A DNA stretch of 64,000 bases from Antedon mediterranea (GCF_964355755.1 NC_092672.1:33040501-33104500); one strand, 5' to 3'; positions 23,163 to 36,235 are shown, counted from the first letter of the stretch. The notes: generated from the sequence alone by a model not told the origin. A program made the numbers and translations.

Positions 23163-23670
23163 AGAATTTTATTACAATTTATTTTCAATAATTTTGCAGT
23201 TAATCTTTGATAATAATTCATCTATATCATTTAACCTTCATTAACATCATCATAATAATAAATTTATTTTAAAGCATATAATATGCTGTTTAAAACCGGA
23301 GGCAGTTGCAATTTAGTTGCGAAAGAATTATGAAATCTATCTGGCATTTTATTACAATTTATTTTCAATAATATTTGTAGTTAATCTTTGATAATAATTC
23401 ATTTATATCATTTAACCTTCATTAACATCATCATAATAAATGTACTGCATTTTGTTACATGATGTATAAAACTTGAGGCGATTGGAGAGTAGTTGCGATA
23501 GAATTATGAAATCTATTTGGCATTTTATTAAAATTTATTTTCAATAATTTTACATAATCTTTGGTAATTACTCATTAAACCATATTAACATCATAATAAT
23601 AAATGTATTTTAAAGCACATAATGTATAAGACCCGAGAGGCAGTTGCAATAGAGTTGCGATAGAGTTGCA
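23163..23670. repeat. Tandem repeat, about 180-bp unit, three copies
   Basis: ATTTATTTTCAATAAT, ACCTTCATTAACATCATCAT, GAGGCAGTTGCAAT and AGAATTATGAAATCTAT recur in the same order in three units starting near 23163, 23346 and 23521. The third is shorter and more diverged. Confidence 0.85.
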
Positions 23671-26600
23671 TGTATGCAATGATAATCTACACAATCTACA
23701 TATATTGTTCTATTAACTATAGCAGGAAATTAACATTATTTCGGGCCTGTGGGCATGTGCGAATCATAGAGCGTGAAGCCTGTTTTAGAACAGTGCCCAA
23801 ATGATCAGTCTTATTCTGTTTTTAAGTAGGATGATCCTTCTTGCAACATCGAACCAGAACAAAGTTGGTTACTAGCCAAAATTCAAATTTTGTTTATAGA
23901 AAGTTTTCTCAATTGGGACATGCGATTCCCAGTGCTGTATCTCCACATACTATCTATTTCCGAAGTATCATAGGAATATTTGGTAATACAGCATCACATG
24001 TGGTGGCTGTATCGTGTCGGGATGTTATAATTACAAAATATTTCTATGATACTTTGGAAATATATACAGGTTACTAACTTCTTCTGATCATAATTTCCTA
24101 TAAAGTAATAGCATTTACTTCACAAATTAATTAATCATTACTGTATTCCTAAGAAGTACTGTGATCTAGTTCACGATTCAATCCAACAACAATGCATTAT
24201 GGTTAAATCATCCTTTTTCGTTGTTCTTCCTTTCGACGTTCTTCCTTTGCCTATAATAAAACCCCCTTTGGGACTCCCCTATCAAAGGGACAATTTTTGG
24301 GTCCCAATGTGTCCACTTAATAGAGGTTCCACTGTATACCCATCAGGAACTTACTCAATTTAAAGCTCAGGTACAGGCATGAATTAAAAATATAATATCT
24401 GGTTAATTGTACATAAATTAAATATTTGTAACAGAAATCAAGGCGAAAAAACATGAATTTCCCTTAATAATAATATGGTCAAATACAAATTTGACAAAAT
24501 TCTGCCATAAAAACCAGGAAGACCTTTTTTCAGTAGTTAGGTAGTTTAACCTAATGTAATAACATGTCTGGTGACTCCCTAGAAGGTGAAAAAAGATGGT
24601 GGATATATGGTGGAAAATTTTTGCTATAGCATGAAAATAAAAATCTGAAGTTGAATAAAAATACCAGAAATGTAAAATTTAATTTATATTACAGTACCTA
24701 GTATAATCAGTAATCTTTTACCACACTGTTTATTTTTCATAGCGTTTTGAAATGCGTCTCTATTTACAAAATTTGTGTACAAAAGAATAGAGATTTTACT
24801 GTGTAATTTGAACTATCTCCCCCCCCCCCACCCGCCCTGATAAGAAAGTGCTTATTTTCAACAAGCTTGTGTAACACTAACATAAATAAAATCCCAAAAA
24901 TTATGAAACATAGGGGAAACTATAGATTGATAATTATTATCAAAACCATTTTTTCCCTCTGTAATAATTTTCTGCCTTTTTTATTGTTAACCGTTACAAT
25001 TTTATCTTAATGTGATACTAATACTAATTATATTAACTTTTTCTAACTTTAATTTCAATCCTTTATCAAATTATATTTTTTATTATTTAGTGTTTGTTTC
25101 AGTATATTTTCCGCATCTGATTTTTATTTTTTATTGGCAATCATAAACAAAAACAACAAACAAACAACTACAAAGTAATTGGCAGGAAACACAAAAAGAA
25201 ACTAAATCTCTGAAAGAGCCTGTGAATCCTCTAATACCAAGTAGCATATAAAGATAAAATAATAATATAGTATAGAATTTCTTGAATCAAATAAAATATT
25301 CTGTATAGTTGTTCATAGCCTTTTAAACTGTAAATTTTGTTATCGTTTATTCTGTTTAAAAAGCATTTTTAAACAACATATGCTACTTGGAATTTTAAGA
25401 GTTCTCAAAGCAGGTGAACCCATATTCATTTACAAGTTGTAATGTTTCATCTTCACAACAGACACTTTGGCAGCATCAGGTATAATTTTTTGTGAAATAA
25501 AATACCCCAATAGCCACAGGCATATTTCTCCATTTTGTCTCATCTGCATTGACTTTTATTAACATTACTGTACATGGGTTAAAATCTATGTTACACTATT
25601 TAGTTCATCATGTTTGCTGGGTTGAACGCCATGCAGTTGTCGGGTTCTGTGACTTACCGTTTTCATTCATTATGCTCAACAGAACCTTCAAAAAATCACA
25701 GAAGCAAAATTTTCCATTTGGCTAAATCTTTTATTGAAATACTACTGTATATTAATATTATCAAAAATCTTACTTAAACATTTTGTAATTGTTATTTTTT
25801 TTGTAAACTCAAAAGAATTTCAACTTCTGTTGCATTTTGCAAATAAAATAAACATCTTTAATGTCATATTTGTTTGGTTGTATTAACTTCTGGTGCTAAT
25901 TTTGTATTGCATGCCGTGCATTATTTCTGCCTATATTAACGTTTATGAGTAAAAGGTATTAAAAAGTATTTGTTATCGTTCTCAAGTTTAACTGGAAACT
26001 GAGGAAATTTGGGATAGTTTGTCTATGGACACACGGCAGCTAGGAGCGCAGTGCTTACCAGATCAGCGCACATGCTGCGCTAAGTATTTTTTTTAACATG
26101 TTGGTCATTTTGTGGAAGACAATAAATGATGCAGTAATCCAAGCTGTAATGTTTGCTATCACTTAACTACACTATGGAAGATAAACATATACTTACCAAG
26201 ACCATTTAAACCGTCTTGACCTTTGAAACAGAATCTGGCTACTTTCTTAAGCCTGTGTATATCTGGTTTTCATCTGATGATGTTATTCGCTACTATAGCT
26301 AGCATTTGTATTTGTATCTGATGATAGTACTTCACAACCAAGATGTTCTCTTATTGGTTGAATTCTATTAACAAACTTGAGTGTCTTATGTAAATTGAGC
26401 AATGGTGACGATTGCTTTCTTCCGTCTATGGTACTTGAACAAACTTCAATGTACCTAAAAGTAAACAAACATTTCAATTAAAAAGAAGTCGCACAATGGA
26501 AGAATTCTTAATGGAAATACACACAGTAAGTTCATTTCAAGCCTAGCTTACCCGGATAAACCGACAATAGTGAGATATAACTCTAAAAGTAGAAAACCAC

Positions 26601-29339
26601 AAATGGTAGAGTCCATGAACTACTGTATGCCCTAGTACATTATGCAAGGATATGAATGTTCACAAGAAACCATTTCAGCTGAAACTGGGTAAACACCACT
26701 AACGTGATTTACACAATCAAAATTGATCAAAAACAGCTGAAACCACTGACAATTCACACTTCTAATTATGTTATTAAACAGTATGATGAGCTGTTGTGTA
26801 TTACTGTAAGTGTAACTCAGACAGAAAACTGGAAACGTTCCTAAAACATTTGTTTAATGCTGAAATATTTTACAGTCAACTGCTTTTCAAAACCAGATGA
26901 GATAATAATACTCTTCCATAAAAGATGCACTACTGTAGGTTCTAAAACAGACATGAGCCAGATGGGTACACTACGGTATACGACCTCTATCTTCAAGTCT
27001 TTATCCGAGTCAAAGAGAGCCTTGAACATATGTATGTAATTTCTTGTGTAATGCTACTTTCAGTCAGAAATACAGATTACTTTTATTTATACATTATATA
27101 TTTAGGTCAGTATTATTAGTATTACCAGTGAAAAATTTATCTCAAGTGATAATTAAAGTTAAACCAACATTTTCAAATTCCAAAGTTTTATTGTTGTGGT
27201 ACTGTACAAATAATGCTTGTTTCGAACAATTTAAGTGTTGCGTTTATGTCTTTTTTTTATAGCACAATAAAAACAATATCTAGAAAAATGAATTTAAAAA
27301 AAAGAAGAAATCTGGAAAAGATTCAATGTTTACATTGTGTTTTCCCATAAAAACTGGCGATATTACTATCTTATTTATTCTAATATATTAATGCTCGTTT
27401 TGAACAATCTATCTAGTGCACATAGACACACAAAAAAGTAAGATGTCTAGAAATATGTTTTTAAAAATGGTCAGACATAAGCGTACAATAACATCGAACT
27501 AGTTTCTTTAATGACAAAGTAAAGTTATGTTTTTTTAATTTTAAACAAAAAATAAAGTATATAGAAATTCTTCTAATTTAAAATACATAAACCAACAGTG
27601 GTATAGTCTATAAGTGCCACTTGAGTGCTTTGGACTGTACCATTTATGGAGAGGGGTGCATTTGAGGAGAATAAGCTATTGTTGGTTTATCCATGTATTA
27701 GCCAGGCACAAAGTGCACAAAAGGTTCTTCCTCATTATAAAGTAGATAATGAATAAAGTCAATCTATCACTGTATATTAGTAATACTACAGTTGACTTGA
27801 TTGAATGAAATACAGAGATACTATTACTAGACATTATTTATTTATATAAGTGAAATATCTGTATTTTGAAAATTAACGAACAAAACAAAAAATTCTTTAA
27901 AAAAAAAAAAATTAAAAAAAGATTATTTTAAACATTTTCTGTATGAAATAAAGCAATGTTTGTAATAATAAAAGAAAAAAAATTTAAATCGATAATTCAT
28001 AATTTTCAGATGAAACAAGCCTGGTTGCACCTTTAAAGAACGTCTGTCTAATTTATCATTTAACTGTTTTAACAACTGTTTTTCCTACCAAGCAAAGTGG
28101 AAAAGTCAAATTGCATTGCACACATTGTCTTCATATCAATTGATATTCTTCACAAGATAATGACTGGTTATATAGTTTATACAATTCATCATCCGATTGC
28201 TCCAAATATGTATAATATTCATCGTAAATCCAAATTAATGGAACAGTAATACGTTAATTGATATTTGTTGATGTGATCAGAATCCGGAGATTATCAAAGT
28301 ATAGTACTGTAAACTGAGAAATAATTGACAATAATATTCTATAGTATTACAATAAATCGTATGCATAATATGAATACATGATGAGATACCGTACATGTCA
28401 TCTGATATCAAGAAAATATGAAGAGATGAAAATAAAACTTTTTTGGGACCATGTCCGAATTATTCTAAGTCTGCAATAAAACATTCTGTTTTCTTTACTG
28501 CGGAGTATCAAATTATTTAGACATTTTTTTTGGTGGTAATGGTATTAAAACACACAAAAATAGAATCAATGTTATTTCTTATAGCCATTTACACAAAACG
28601 CGGAGTGAATAGGCGGTTGAGCAAAAAAATGCTCAAGATAAATACAGATTCTACATAGGACAAGCTACTCGGTTTTCAACTTGCCGTTTAACTGATCGTT
28701 TGTGTTAAAACTGGCTACTGTATATTAGATAGTTTGCACTGACAGTACAGGAACATTAATGAACTAAAATCATATGTTATTGCAAACGGAAAAACAATAT
28801 TTTTGACGTTGAATTGAATTGAATTGGTTCCTAGTATAGGAGGCATCATCATATAATTAAGGTATTGGTAATGATGATGATATAAAAGATACACATTTAT
28901 TTTTATCTTTTATATAGAAAAAATTGGTTGACATGCAGTGTTGAAGAACAGCTTGTTTATACTGCTGATATTAATACTGACTGGATACATTGCCGGCGAA
29001 TTGATTGAAAAAAAATCAAATTATATTCAAATAATCATTTTATTATTATTGTTTTCACTTTTTTTGTAATTATTTGCGGATCTTTTCTTCTCTATAACTG
29101 TAGCATTATCAAAACATTCATGTTATCAAACTTAAAATTATAAAAACTACAATAAAATATTTTCATTACTGTACGTGCCAAATCGATCCAGAGTACTGTA
29201 TATTTATTGCATCTCATACAAAACTGTAGATAATTGATTTTAGCTAGCTAACGATTTTCTTTGTATTATTTTACTTGTTTGTATGAAAGTCTTACCTTTG
29301 ATTACGTTTTTAAATGAATTTCCTTTTTATTGTTAGAGG
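23671..29339. other. Long AT-rich intergenic stretch
   Basis: I find no supported exon in 5.7 kb. Recognisable pieces are a pogo-like TIR fragment (24250-24345), a poly-C tract near 24820, and family B fragments at 26541-26575 and 27650-27720. The open frames here (60-80 codons) overlap on both strands and lack motifs. Confidence 0.45.
24250..24345 (-). repeat. pogo/Tc1-like end fragment
   Basis: On the minus strand, ACAGTGGAACCTCTATTAAG and GGACACATTGGGACCC resemble ends of pogo/Tigger-type elements. They share words (CTATTAAG, GGACAC) with the arrays at 40.5-46.9 kb. One end only. Confidence 0.4.
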
Positions 29340-29845
29340 ACTTCCTATTGCATACCTGTTGTTGGTTTATAAATTCTACAGAATTGTGGTTTTTCGTTCT
29401 TTGTCTGTTTTTTATATAAAAAGAGATTGTTTTATACCTAACATAATAAAGGTTATCTATTTTTTTTCCTTTTTTGGTAAACAGTGCTTGGTATTAAGAA
29501 TTGTAGTTTTAATAAATTTGTTTGAATTTTATTTAAAAAAGATTGTATTTACTGTATACCTAACATTAACAAAGGAATGTCTTTTAATTATGCTTTCTGG
29601 TATTGAATAAAATTCAATGGTATTAAAAGTTTGTTTAAAAATTCGACAGAATTATGGTTTTTATTGGTCTCTGTCTATTTTTTTTATATTTAAAACATTG
29701 TTTTATACCTACAAGTAATATTAACATATTATAAAGGTTGTCTTTAAATAATTATATGATTTCCTCATTTTGCCTATTATTACTGTTTTATACTGTACCG
29801 GTTGGTTTAAAAATTCTACAGAATTGTTGTTTTCATAGGTCTATG
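29340..29845 (+). repeat. Threefold repeat (AATTCTACAGAATTGTGG unit)
   Basis: GTTTAAAAATTCTACAGAAT, TTGTCTGTTTTTTAT and TTGTTTTATACCTA recur in order at about 29345, 29625 and 29805. The third copy is interrupted by the element at 29846-30134 and resumes with TATGTCTTTTATTATAC. The 98-codon frame spanning the first copy is not a gene. Confidence 0.7.
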
Positions 29846-30134
29846 GGGCTGTTCAGACCTACCGAGTTACTGTATGCTTTTGTATCGTACTGTACGCGGT
29901 GACAAGGTACAAGATTAGTGAACAACGGTTACGATATGAAATTTGAGAAACGATTTTAACCTCTATAACCAATCAGATTTACTCCTGCAATCTAGATGTT
30001 CACCCAAATCGGTGACATTTTCAATCAAAAGCGTTAGTTAAGCAAATCTGAACACTTTGTTGTTACAACGCTAAAATTATAATATGACATTGCTTGCAAT
30101 ACGAAAGCATAACTCTATGGATCTGAACATACCC
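29846..30134. mobile_element. TIR element with TATG duplication
   Basis: The left end GGGCTGTTCAGACCTAC and the right end inverted (GGGTATGTTCAGATCCAT) match at most positions, with further inner pairing (GAGTTACTGTATGCTTT against GAGTTATGCTTTCGTAT). TATG occurs at 29842-29845 and 30135-30138. 289 bp, no ORF. Confidence 0.65.
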
Positions 30135-30266
30135 TATGTCTTTTATTATACTGTTTGTATATAAATATATATTTATATATTATTATTATTTATATTACTT
30201 TTATTTTATTTATTCAAATTCTCACAAAAATGTACATACAGTAATACAAAGCAAGAAAAAGACATA

Positions 30267-31097
30267 CCGTATATTTCGGTGTATAAGTCGCACTTTTGAC
30301 ACGCAAATTTGACCTCTAAATTAAGGGTGCGTCTTATACACCGAACATAAATGCCTCACCACACAGATTGTACATAGGCCTAGGCCTAGGCTATCGTCAC
30401 CTCGTTTGCTAGGCCTAGCTACAGTAACTAACTAACGTAACGGCAACCTGCTTCTGCCTAGTTTTCAAGTCATTTTAGCATGATGTTATACTAAATATGA
30501 TGAAAAGATTTGTTCATTATGGCGCTCCGATAAAATTTCATTTGTAAACGTTTATGTACGATTGGAATAGTATTTATTTATACAGTAGTTATACGCACGA
30601 TCGCCGTACCCCAAGCGCAAGCCCTTCTTTTGGTGGCCACATGGTGTACGGTATTCGACTAGTATATTCTCCAGGTGATTATAGCATGGACCTAGCGTAC
30701 ACACTTCTCGGATACATAGATACTAATCGAATACGATTGTCCGTGAAAACGTGCGCCCTCTCGAAATAATCGAGCGAGGCTAGCCCACACACGTGCGTGT
30801 TACACACACGGTCATGCACTCGATGTTGCGGCGAAACTCATGAATAACAAGTTAAAAAGAACTTGTTGAGGCTGGGCGCGGCCGAGCCTAGGTAAGGAAA
30901 AACCTAAATAAAGGACGCCGTTGTAGATATAACAAAATATATTATTACAATAATATTGATTACAATTTAAAAAAACATTGTTTTGATGAAATATAAGGTG
31001 CGTCTTATACATCGACGATATAAAAAATACCGATATTTTACTCTCAGTTGGGGGTGCGTCTTATACACAGGTGCGACTTATACACCGAAATATACGG
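30267..31097. mobile_element. Non-autonomous TIR element, CCGTATATTTCGG ends, TA duplication
   Basis: The ends CCGTATATTTCGGTGTATAA and its exact reverse complement enclose 831 bp, with TA at 30265-30266 and 31098-31099. GGTGCGTCTTATACA is repeated as a subterminal motif: once at the left, twice at the right. Short frames inside (for example 30554-30769) are not gene-like. Confidence 0.8.
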
Positions 31098-31120
31098 TAA
31101 CATATTTAAAGAACAGAGTA

Positions 31121-31246
31121 CATTCAGTGAAGGATGGGACCAACAGGTGGTAAACACCTCTAGAACGGTCCAATCCCAAGTACATTGAGTGAAGGATGGG
31201 ACCAACAGGTGGTAAACACCTCTAGAACGGTCCAATCACAAATTGC
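31121..31246. repeat. 62-bp tandem duplication
   Basis: Two copies of a 62-bp unit (AGTGAAGGATGGGACCAACA ... CTAGAACGGTCCAATC) with two or three differences, just outside the preceding TIR element. Confidence 0.9.
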
Positions 31247-31724
31247 ACAATGATAAATGAAAAAGTTAATAACATTATAATAAATATTTAAATATAGTAA
31301 ATAATAATTTATAAATTTGTATAATTTAAGATTAAACAAAGTTGGTCGACATTTAAAAATACTGAATTTCTTGTAATTCTACAAAGAAGCATTTTATGTA
31401 ATACCTGATTTATTTGTTTTGTCTGTTTTACTCAGTTATATATCAATGTCTGTTGTTTAGTTGGAAACAATTTAATACTTTTCATTACAGTGTATATTTC
31501 TGGTTTAGTTGAAATGCCAATGTGTGTTTTTCCTGTTGCTTTTGTTTGATTAAAGTTTGCAATGGCCGGAGGATAGACATAATGTGAATTGACAAATCTG
31601 TGTTTCTATAGGCACTATTTGTTTTCATTTCTTGTAGTTTTCTAATAAATTAGAAAATGCGGAGATTTGAAGGGTATGATAGTTGATACAGATGAACGAT
31701 TCAATGAAGTGGATGTTTAAATTT
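31247..31724. other. Intergenic, nothing recognised
   Basis: AT-rich with no supported feature. Confidence 0.4.
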
Positions 31725-32150
31725 TAAAATTAAAAAGTAAAAATATCATGATCAAAAGATGCGGTATTTAAAGATAAAATTTATTTTTTTAGTATTAAAG
31801 ATTTTTGTTTTTACTTACAATTGGACTTTTAACTGCTACTAGAATAAAAGGCAGTTTTGATCAAATTGTCACTCGTGTAGTCTGACACAATATTGTCACT
31901 CCCAAAGACTTGTGTATATGTTTGTCTTGTGATCAGCAATTGCTGGATGGATCATTCTCATTTAAATATGGTCACAAAAAAAAAAGTTTAAAATTAAAAA
32001 GTCAAAATATCATGAAATATGCGGTATTATAACATTTTAATATTTTTTTTGTAAAGATTTTTGTTTTACAATTGGACTTTTAACTGCTATTAGAAGGAAA
32101 GACAGTTTGATTAAATTGCCACTTTAGTAGCCCGACACGATATTGTCAAA
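31725..32150 (+). repeat. Duplicated 170-bp segment separated by a SINE tail
   Basis: 31725-31897 and 31988-32150 share AATTAAAAAGT, AATATCATGA, TTACAATTGGACTTTTAACT and ACGATATTGTCA-like words in the same order. A SINE 3' fragment lies exactly between them. Confidence 0.7.
31898..31985 (+). mobile_element. SINE family A, 3' fragment with poly-A
   Basis: Contains CTTGTGTATATGTTTGTCTT, CAGCAATTGCTGGATGGATC and a final A11 run. It corresponds to the 3' end of the copies at 35961-36204 and 58599-58813, 5'-truncated or deleted. Confidence 0.7.
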
Positions 32151-32359
32151 AGCTATTAATAAAATTGTAAGTAGCTGTTCTTACTCACTGTATAATTGAA
32201 GATAAAACGTTAAATGATCTTTTGAAACATAATGGCAATCGGATCTCTTTGTAAAGATTAAGAATTGTAGACATAAAGACTTGTGGATAATAGATAAATT
32301 TTCATAAGTTTTTGTGTTTTAATTTTTAATAATTCTAGTTTTTTAAACATCAAACGACT

Positions 32360-32506
32360 TGATACTATCAACCTAGTTTGACAAAAAAAAGTGTGATGTG
32401 CGCAAATATGGTAGCAATATATGGTAATGATATGACATCATCATGTCCATATATGGGCACATCACATTTTTGTTGTCACATAAAGTTTGATAGTGTAGAC
32501 AGAGCT
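32360..32506. mobile_element. MITE family D copy 3
   Basis: The right end AAAGTTTGATAGTGTAGACA-GAGCT is intact and followed by TTA (32507-32509); the left end is degraded. The interior CATCATGTCCATATATGGGC matches the family. Confidence 0.7.
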
Positions 32507-32509
32507 TTA

Positions 32510-33944
32510 GTAAAGTCTGTAGATACTGTAGTAGGCGGTATTAAATGAACAAGCTTTTAAATTCTTACACAGTTACTCATTAAACATATTACCAAATTTC
32601 AACACAGAGAGCACTTCCCAGCCACCCTTATTAATTTGTTAATACCCAAGACTTCTCTAAACCAGATACGATTAGTCTACTGAATGTACTTCTCTACTGT
32701 AGAGCCTCAATATCAAGCAGAAATTTCTGAGTTTAAATATCGGTTGGCGCAGCTTTTTCTCATTCTCAGTTTTTCTCATTTTTATAGTTTCTAAATTTTC
32801 AAATTTTCAGTACTGTATATTATCACCGGGCGGTTTAGAACTTCTTCTGTGCCTATAATTTATTTTTAAGTGATAATATTAATAGCAATGTCATTTCAAT
32901 ATGATTTTAACCTTTTTATGATTTTTAATTTCACTGCTTTATCCTTTTACAAATTTTTTAATTTTTTTAGTCTGTTTATGTATTGCTAACAACCAACATT
33001 TCTTTGTTTTTTACGAAGAAAAAAAAATTGTTTTTTGTATCTTCTATCTAATACTTCTATAACACTCAGACAATATCATTTCTGAGATACAGAGTAGTCC
33101 AATGTGTTAAAATACAAATTCTATAATATTATTTCGTTTCACATTGAATTACTACATTATTACACGTTTGCCTTTTAAAGTGTCAAATTTAATTTTGTAT
33201 GATAACACGATGATCGTAGTTGACAGTTTAAAAGGTATTCTTGTCTTTCTGTATTGTACAAGTTAAATTGTGTTTGTTTGGGCCGTTGGCAATACATTAC
33301 TGTTCTTTCCAGTGTTTAAGTCGAAACTGATTGGCAACAAAAATCGGTAGCCAGTGTTAAGCTTTTTTAATGTTTATTAAACAGAACAGAAAACCTTTTT
33401 ATTAGGAATACAATAAAATATTGTCAATATAAGGTTTGAGTTTAAAGGTCAGAGTTTGAAGGCAGATAATTTGAAAGATGAAGAAAAACATCTACTTTAG
33501 TGTTGGGCGAGCCTTTAAAAAAAAGAAATGAATAGGATATTTAAAAAAAGAAATAATAAATAAAGGAAGAAAAAAACAAAGAAAAAACCAATAGATCAAT
33601 AGATTTTGTAAGAACTTTCTAGAAAAAAATACAGAATTGCTATGAAAATTTATATACTATAATAAAAAAATAATTAAAAAACCCTAAATTACTGACACAT
33701 AAATTGAAATCTGACAATAATTTATTGTATTTCAAAATCAAAAATTCCAAGAACAACCTCGTAAATAAATAATTGGGAAAATAAAAAAGAAATTGACTAA
33801 TAAATATTATGGACTATCCTACAATCTTTTAAAAATAATACGGAATGAAGAATGTAAACATATTTCTTAGAAAAATAGACTATACCATTATTCGATGGGG
33901 ATGTGATAATGTATACTAATGTTCTTCTTTTCGTATATTGTATG
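32510..33944. other. Intergenic, nothing recognised
   Basis: AT-rich with A-runs and T-runs; no supported exon. Confidence 0.4.
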
Positions 33945-34200
33945 TATTCCTCTCTTCAGAAAGAGAGGCTAATGTTGGTTTATCCTGGTAAGCTAGGCAC
34001 GAAATAGACTATTGTTCTTTCTTCATTAAATGATGCTTTTTTTAATTAAAATCCTTTTTTTAATTTAGGAAATAATGATTTATTAATATTATCCAGGTAA
34101 GCTAGGCACGAAATAGACTAATTGTTCTTTTTTCATTAAATGATGCTTTTTTTTAATTGATATTCTATTTTTAATTTAAGAAATAATGATTTATTATCAA
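33945..34200 (+). repeat. Family B repeat with a 105-bp tandem duplication
   Basis: CCTCTCTTCAGAAAGAGAGG then GGTAAGCTAGGCACGAAATA. The segment from GGTAAGCTAGGC through AATAATGATTTATTA is duplicated at about 33989 and 34094. Confidence 0.7.
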
Positions 34201-35094
34201 TTATTTACTGTATGTAAAAAACCCCAAATACTATAGTCAAGGATTCAGATTCAGATTAGATTTATTAAGTCATTCATACATAGTACAACGATAATTGTTA
34301 CTTAACAGAAAAACATAAACACAAAAATACACACATAATATTTACATTCATGATCGACATGGAACTTAACAACTGATCAAGCAATGAACCGAATTCCAAG
34401 AAAATTTTTTATATTTTTAAAATCGTTAATCAAATTCCACCAACATGACTGCTGTAGATTGACGTCTGAAGGTAACCCTGTAATCTGTACTATCCAATGT
34501 CAAGACAAAAATATATAATTCATAAGTATGATTAATCTAAGAATCGTGAACTCAAGTAAATTATTAATTTTATACAGCGCTACGCGGTACAGTATAAGGC
34601 GAAATGGAAAAATTAAATTCACGTCTCACCCCTCATCATATTATGGAGCCAAGTGCATTTTTTTTACAGCTTATTATTATTATCACAAGGTGTATGAATA
34701 CTAGGTTTTAATCTGTCAACAAGTGGGCTAATAGTATCTACAGGGTATAGAGGTTTAACACTTTATAATGGCAGACAACCTCTGCCTACAGCCAGTACAT
34801 ATCAACAATTGGCTTTTTGGAGGTGGCACAAATTATTGTCCCATATGACTTATTGGAGGTGGCACCAATTTGACCCCAGATGACTTATTGGAGGCAGCAT
34901 CATTTTTACTGAACCCAAAAAATTGGGTATTTTTTAAAAACTCCCACATACCAGTTTTATTAAAATACATTATGGTACATTTTGGTATCCAGAAGTTTTT
35001 AGAAATAAAATCCAAAAATTAGATTTACTAAGTATGGTCAAGTTTGTATTAAGTAATTAAGTTTAACTACTGTATATTGTATAAGACCATAATA
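34201..35094. other. Intergenic with LINE-end-like sequence
   Basis: GATTCAGATTCAGATTAGAT near 34244 resembles the reverse-oriented 3' end of CR1/L2-type LINEs. TTGGAGGTGGCACAAATT-type words are repeated three times near 34815-34895. No exon supported. Confidence 0.35.
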
Positions 35095-35190
35095 ATAAAA
35101 AATGTGATATGTCCATATATGGACACGATGACATCATATCACTTACCATATTTGCAAGCGTCACACTTTTTTTTTTTGGAGATAGAGCTA
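35095..35190. mobile_element. MITE family D copy 4 (partial)
   Basis: AAAAATGTGATATGTCCATATA, TGACATCATATCACTTACCA and a shortened AGAGCTA end match the family; the outer left TIR is missing. Confidence 0.55.
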
Positions 35191-35240
35191 TATTTCTCCT
35201 ATGGAAAGTGTTCATTAAGTAACAGGAATGCCAGCTGAAT

Positions 35241-35960
35241 ATGGTTGAATGTCTCCTAGATAGGGTTGAGTGTCTCCTAGATAGGGTTGAGTGTCTCCTA
35301 GTTAGGGTTGAATGTCTCCTAGATAGGGTTGAATGTCTCCTAGATAGGATTGAATGTCTCCTAGATAGGGTTGAATGTCTCCTAGATAGGGTTGAATGTC
35401 TCCTAGTTAGGGTTGAGTGTCTCCTAGATAGGGTTAAATGTCTCCTAGATAGGATTGAATGTCTCCTAGATAGGGTTGAATGTCTCCTAGATAGGGTTGA
35501 GTGTCTCCTAGTTAGGGTTGAGTGTCTCCTAGATAGGGTTAAATGTCTCCTAGATAGGGTTGAATGTCTCCTAGATAGGGTTGAGTGTCTCTTAGATAGG
35601 GTTGAGTGTCTCCTAGATATGGTTGAATGTCTCCTAGATAGGGTTGAGTGTCTCTTAGATAGGGTTGAGTGTCTCCTAGATATGGTTGAATGTCTCCTAG
35701 ATATGGTTGAATGTCTCCTAGATAGGGTTAAATGTCTCCTAGATAGGGTTGAATGTCTCCTAGATAGGGTTGAATGTCTCCTAGATAGGGTTGAATGTCT
35801 CCTAGTTAGGGTTGAATGTCTCCTAGATATGGTTGAATGTCTCCTAGATAGGGTTAAATGTCTCCTAGATAGGGTTGAATGTCTCCTAGATAGGGTTAAA
35901 TGTCTCCTAGTTAGGGTTGAGTGTCTCCTAGATAGGGTTGAGTGTCTCCTAGATAGGGTT
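35241..35960. repeat. 21-bp minisatellite (about 34 copies)
   Basis: Head-to-tail copies of a 21-bp unit built on TGTCTCCTAGATAGGG plus TTGAA/TTGAG. Variants (TTAGGG for ATAGGG, TTAAA for TTGAA) are shared by groups of neighbours. Because 21 is a multiple of three, one frame stays open for 248 codons as a VECLLDR repeat; this is not a protein gene. One further unit lies beyond the SINE at about 36209-36235. Confidence 0.95.
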
Positions 35961-36204
35961 TTTTTTTTTTTTTTACCATTTTATTGAGGATGATCCATCC
36001 AGCAATTGCTGATCATTAGGGACCCTCAGAGGTTCACAAGACAAACATATACACAAGATGCTCTACATAAACAAAGTCTTATTACAAGTCTTTGGGAGTG
36101 GAGTCGTAATTTTGTCCTTAGAAAAAAATCATGACATGTGACGGGCTTGAACCCAGGACCCTTGGAGTGGTAGCCAAGCATCATAACCACCAAGCCACAA
36201 CTCC
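35961..36204 (-). mobile_element. SINE family A, near full-length, inserted into the 21-bp array
   Basis: Minus strand 5'-3': tRNA-like head (GGAGTTGTGGCTTGGTGGTT A box; GGGTTCAAGCCC B box), body AAGACTTGTAATAAGACTTT, GAGCATCTTGTGTATATG, tail CAATTGCTGGATGGATCATC, then poly-A (T16 on the plus strand). Array sequence TGTCTCCTAGATAGGGTT occurs on both sides, so the TSD cannot be separated from the array. Confidence 0.85.
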
Positions 36205-36235
36205 ACTATATGTCTCCTAGATAGGGTTGAATGTA

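Noticed and set aside
30554-30769. 71-codon frame in the TA-flanked element
   Set aside because: No motif; it lies wholly within a non-autonomous element.
35241-35987. A 248-codon open frame reading as a VECLLDR heptad-like repeat protein
   Set aside because: It coincides exactly with a 21-bp DNA minisatellite; a period divisible by three keeps the frame open. It ends in a poly-T/SINE junction and has no splice or start context.
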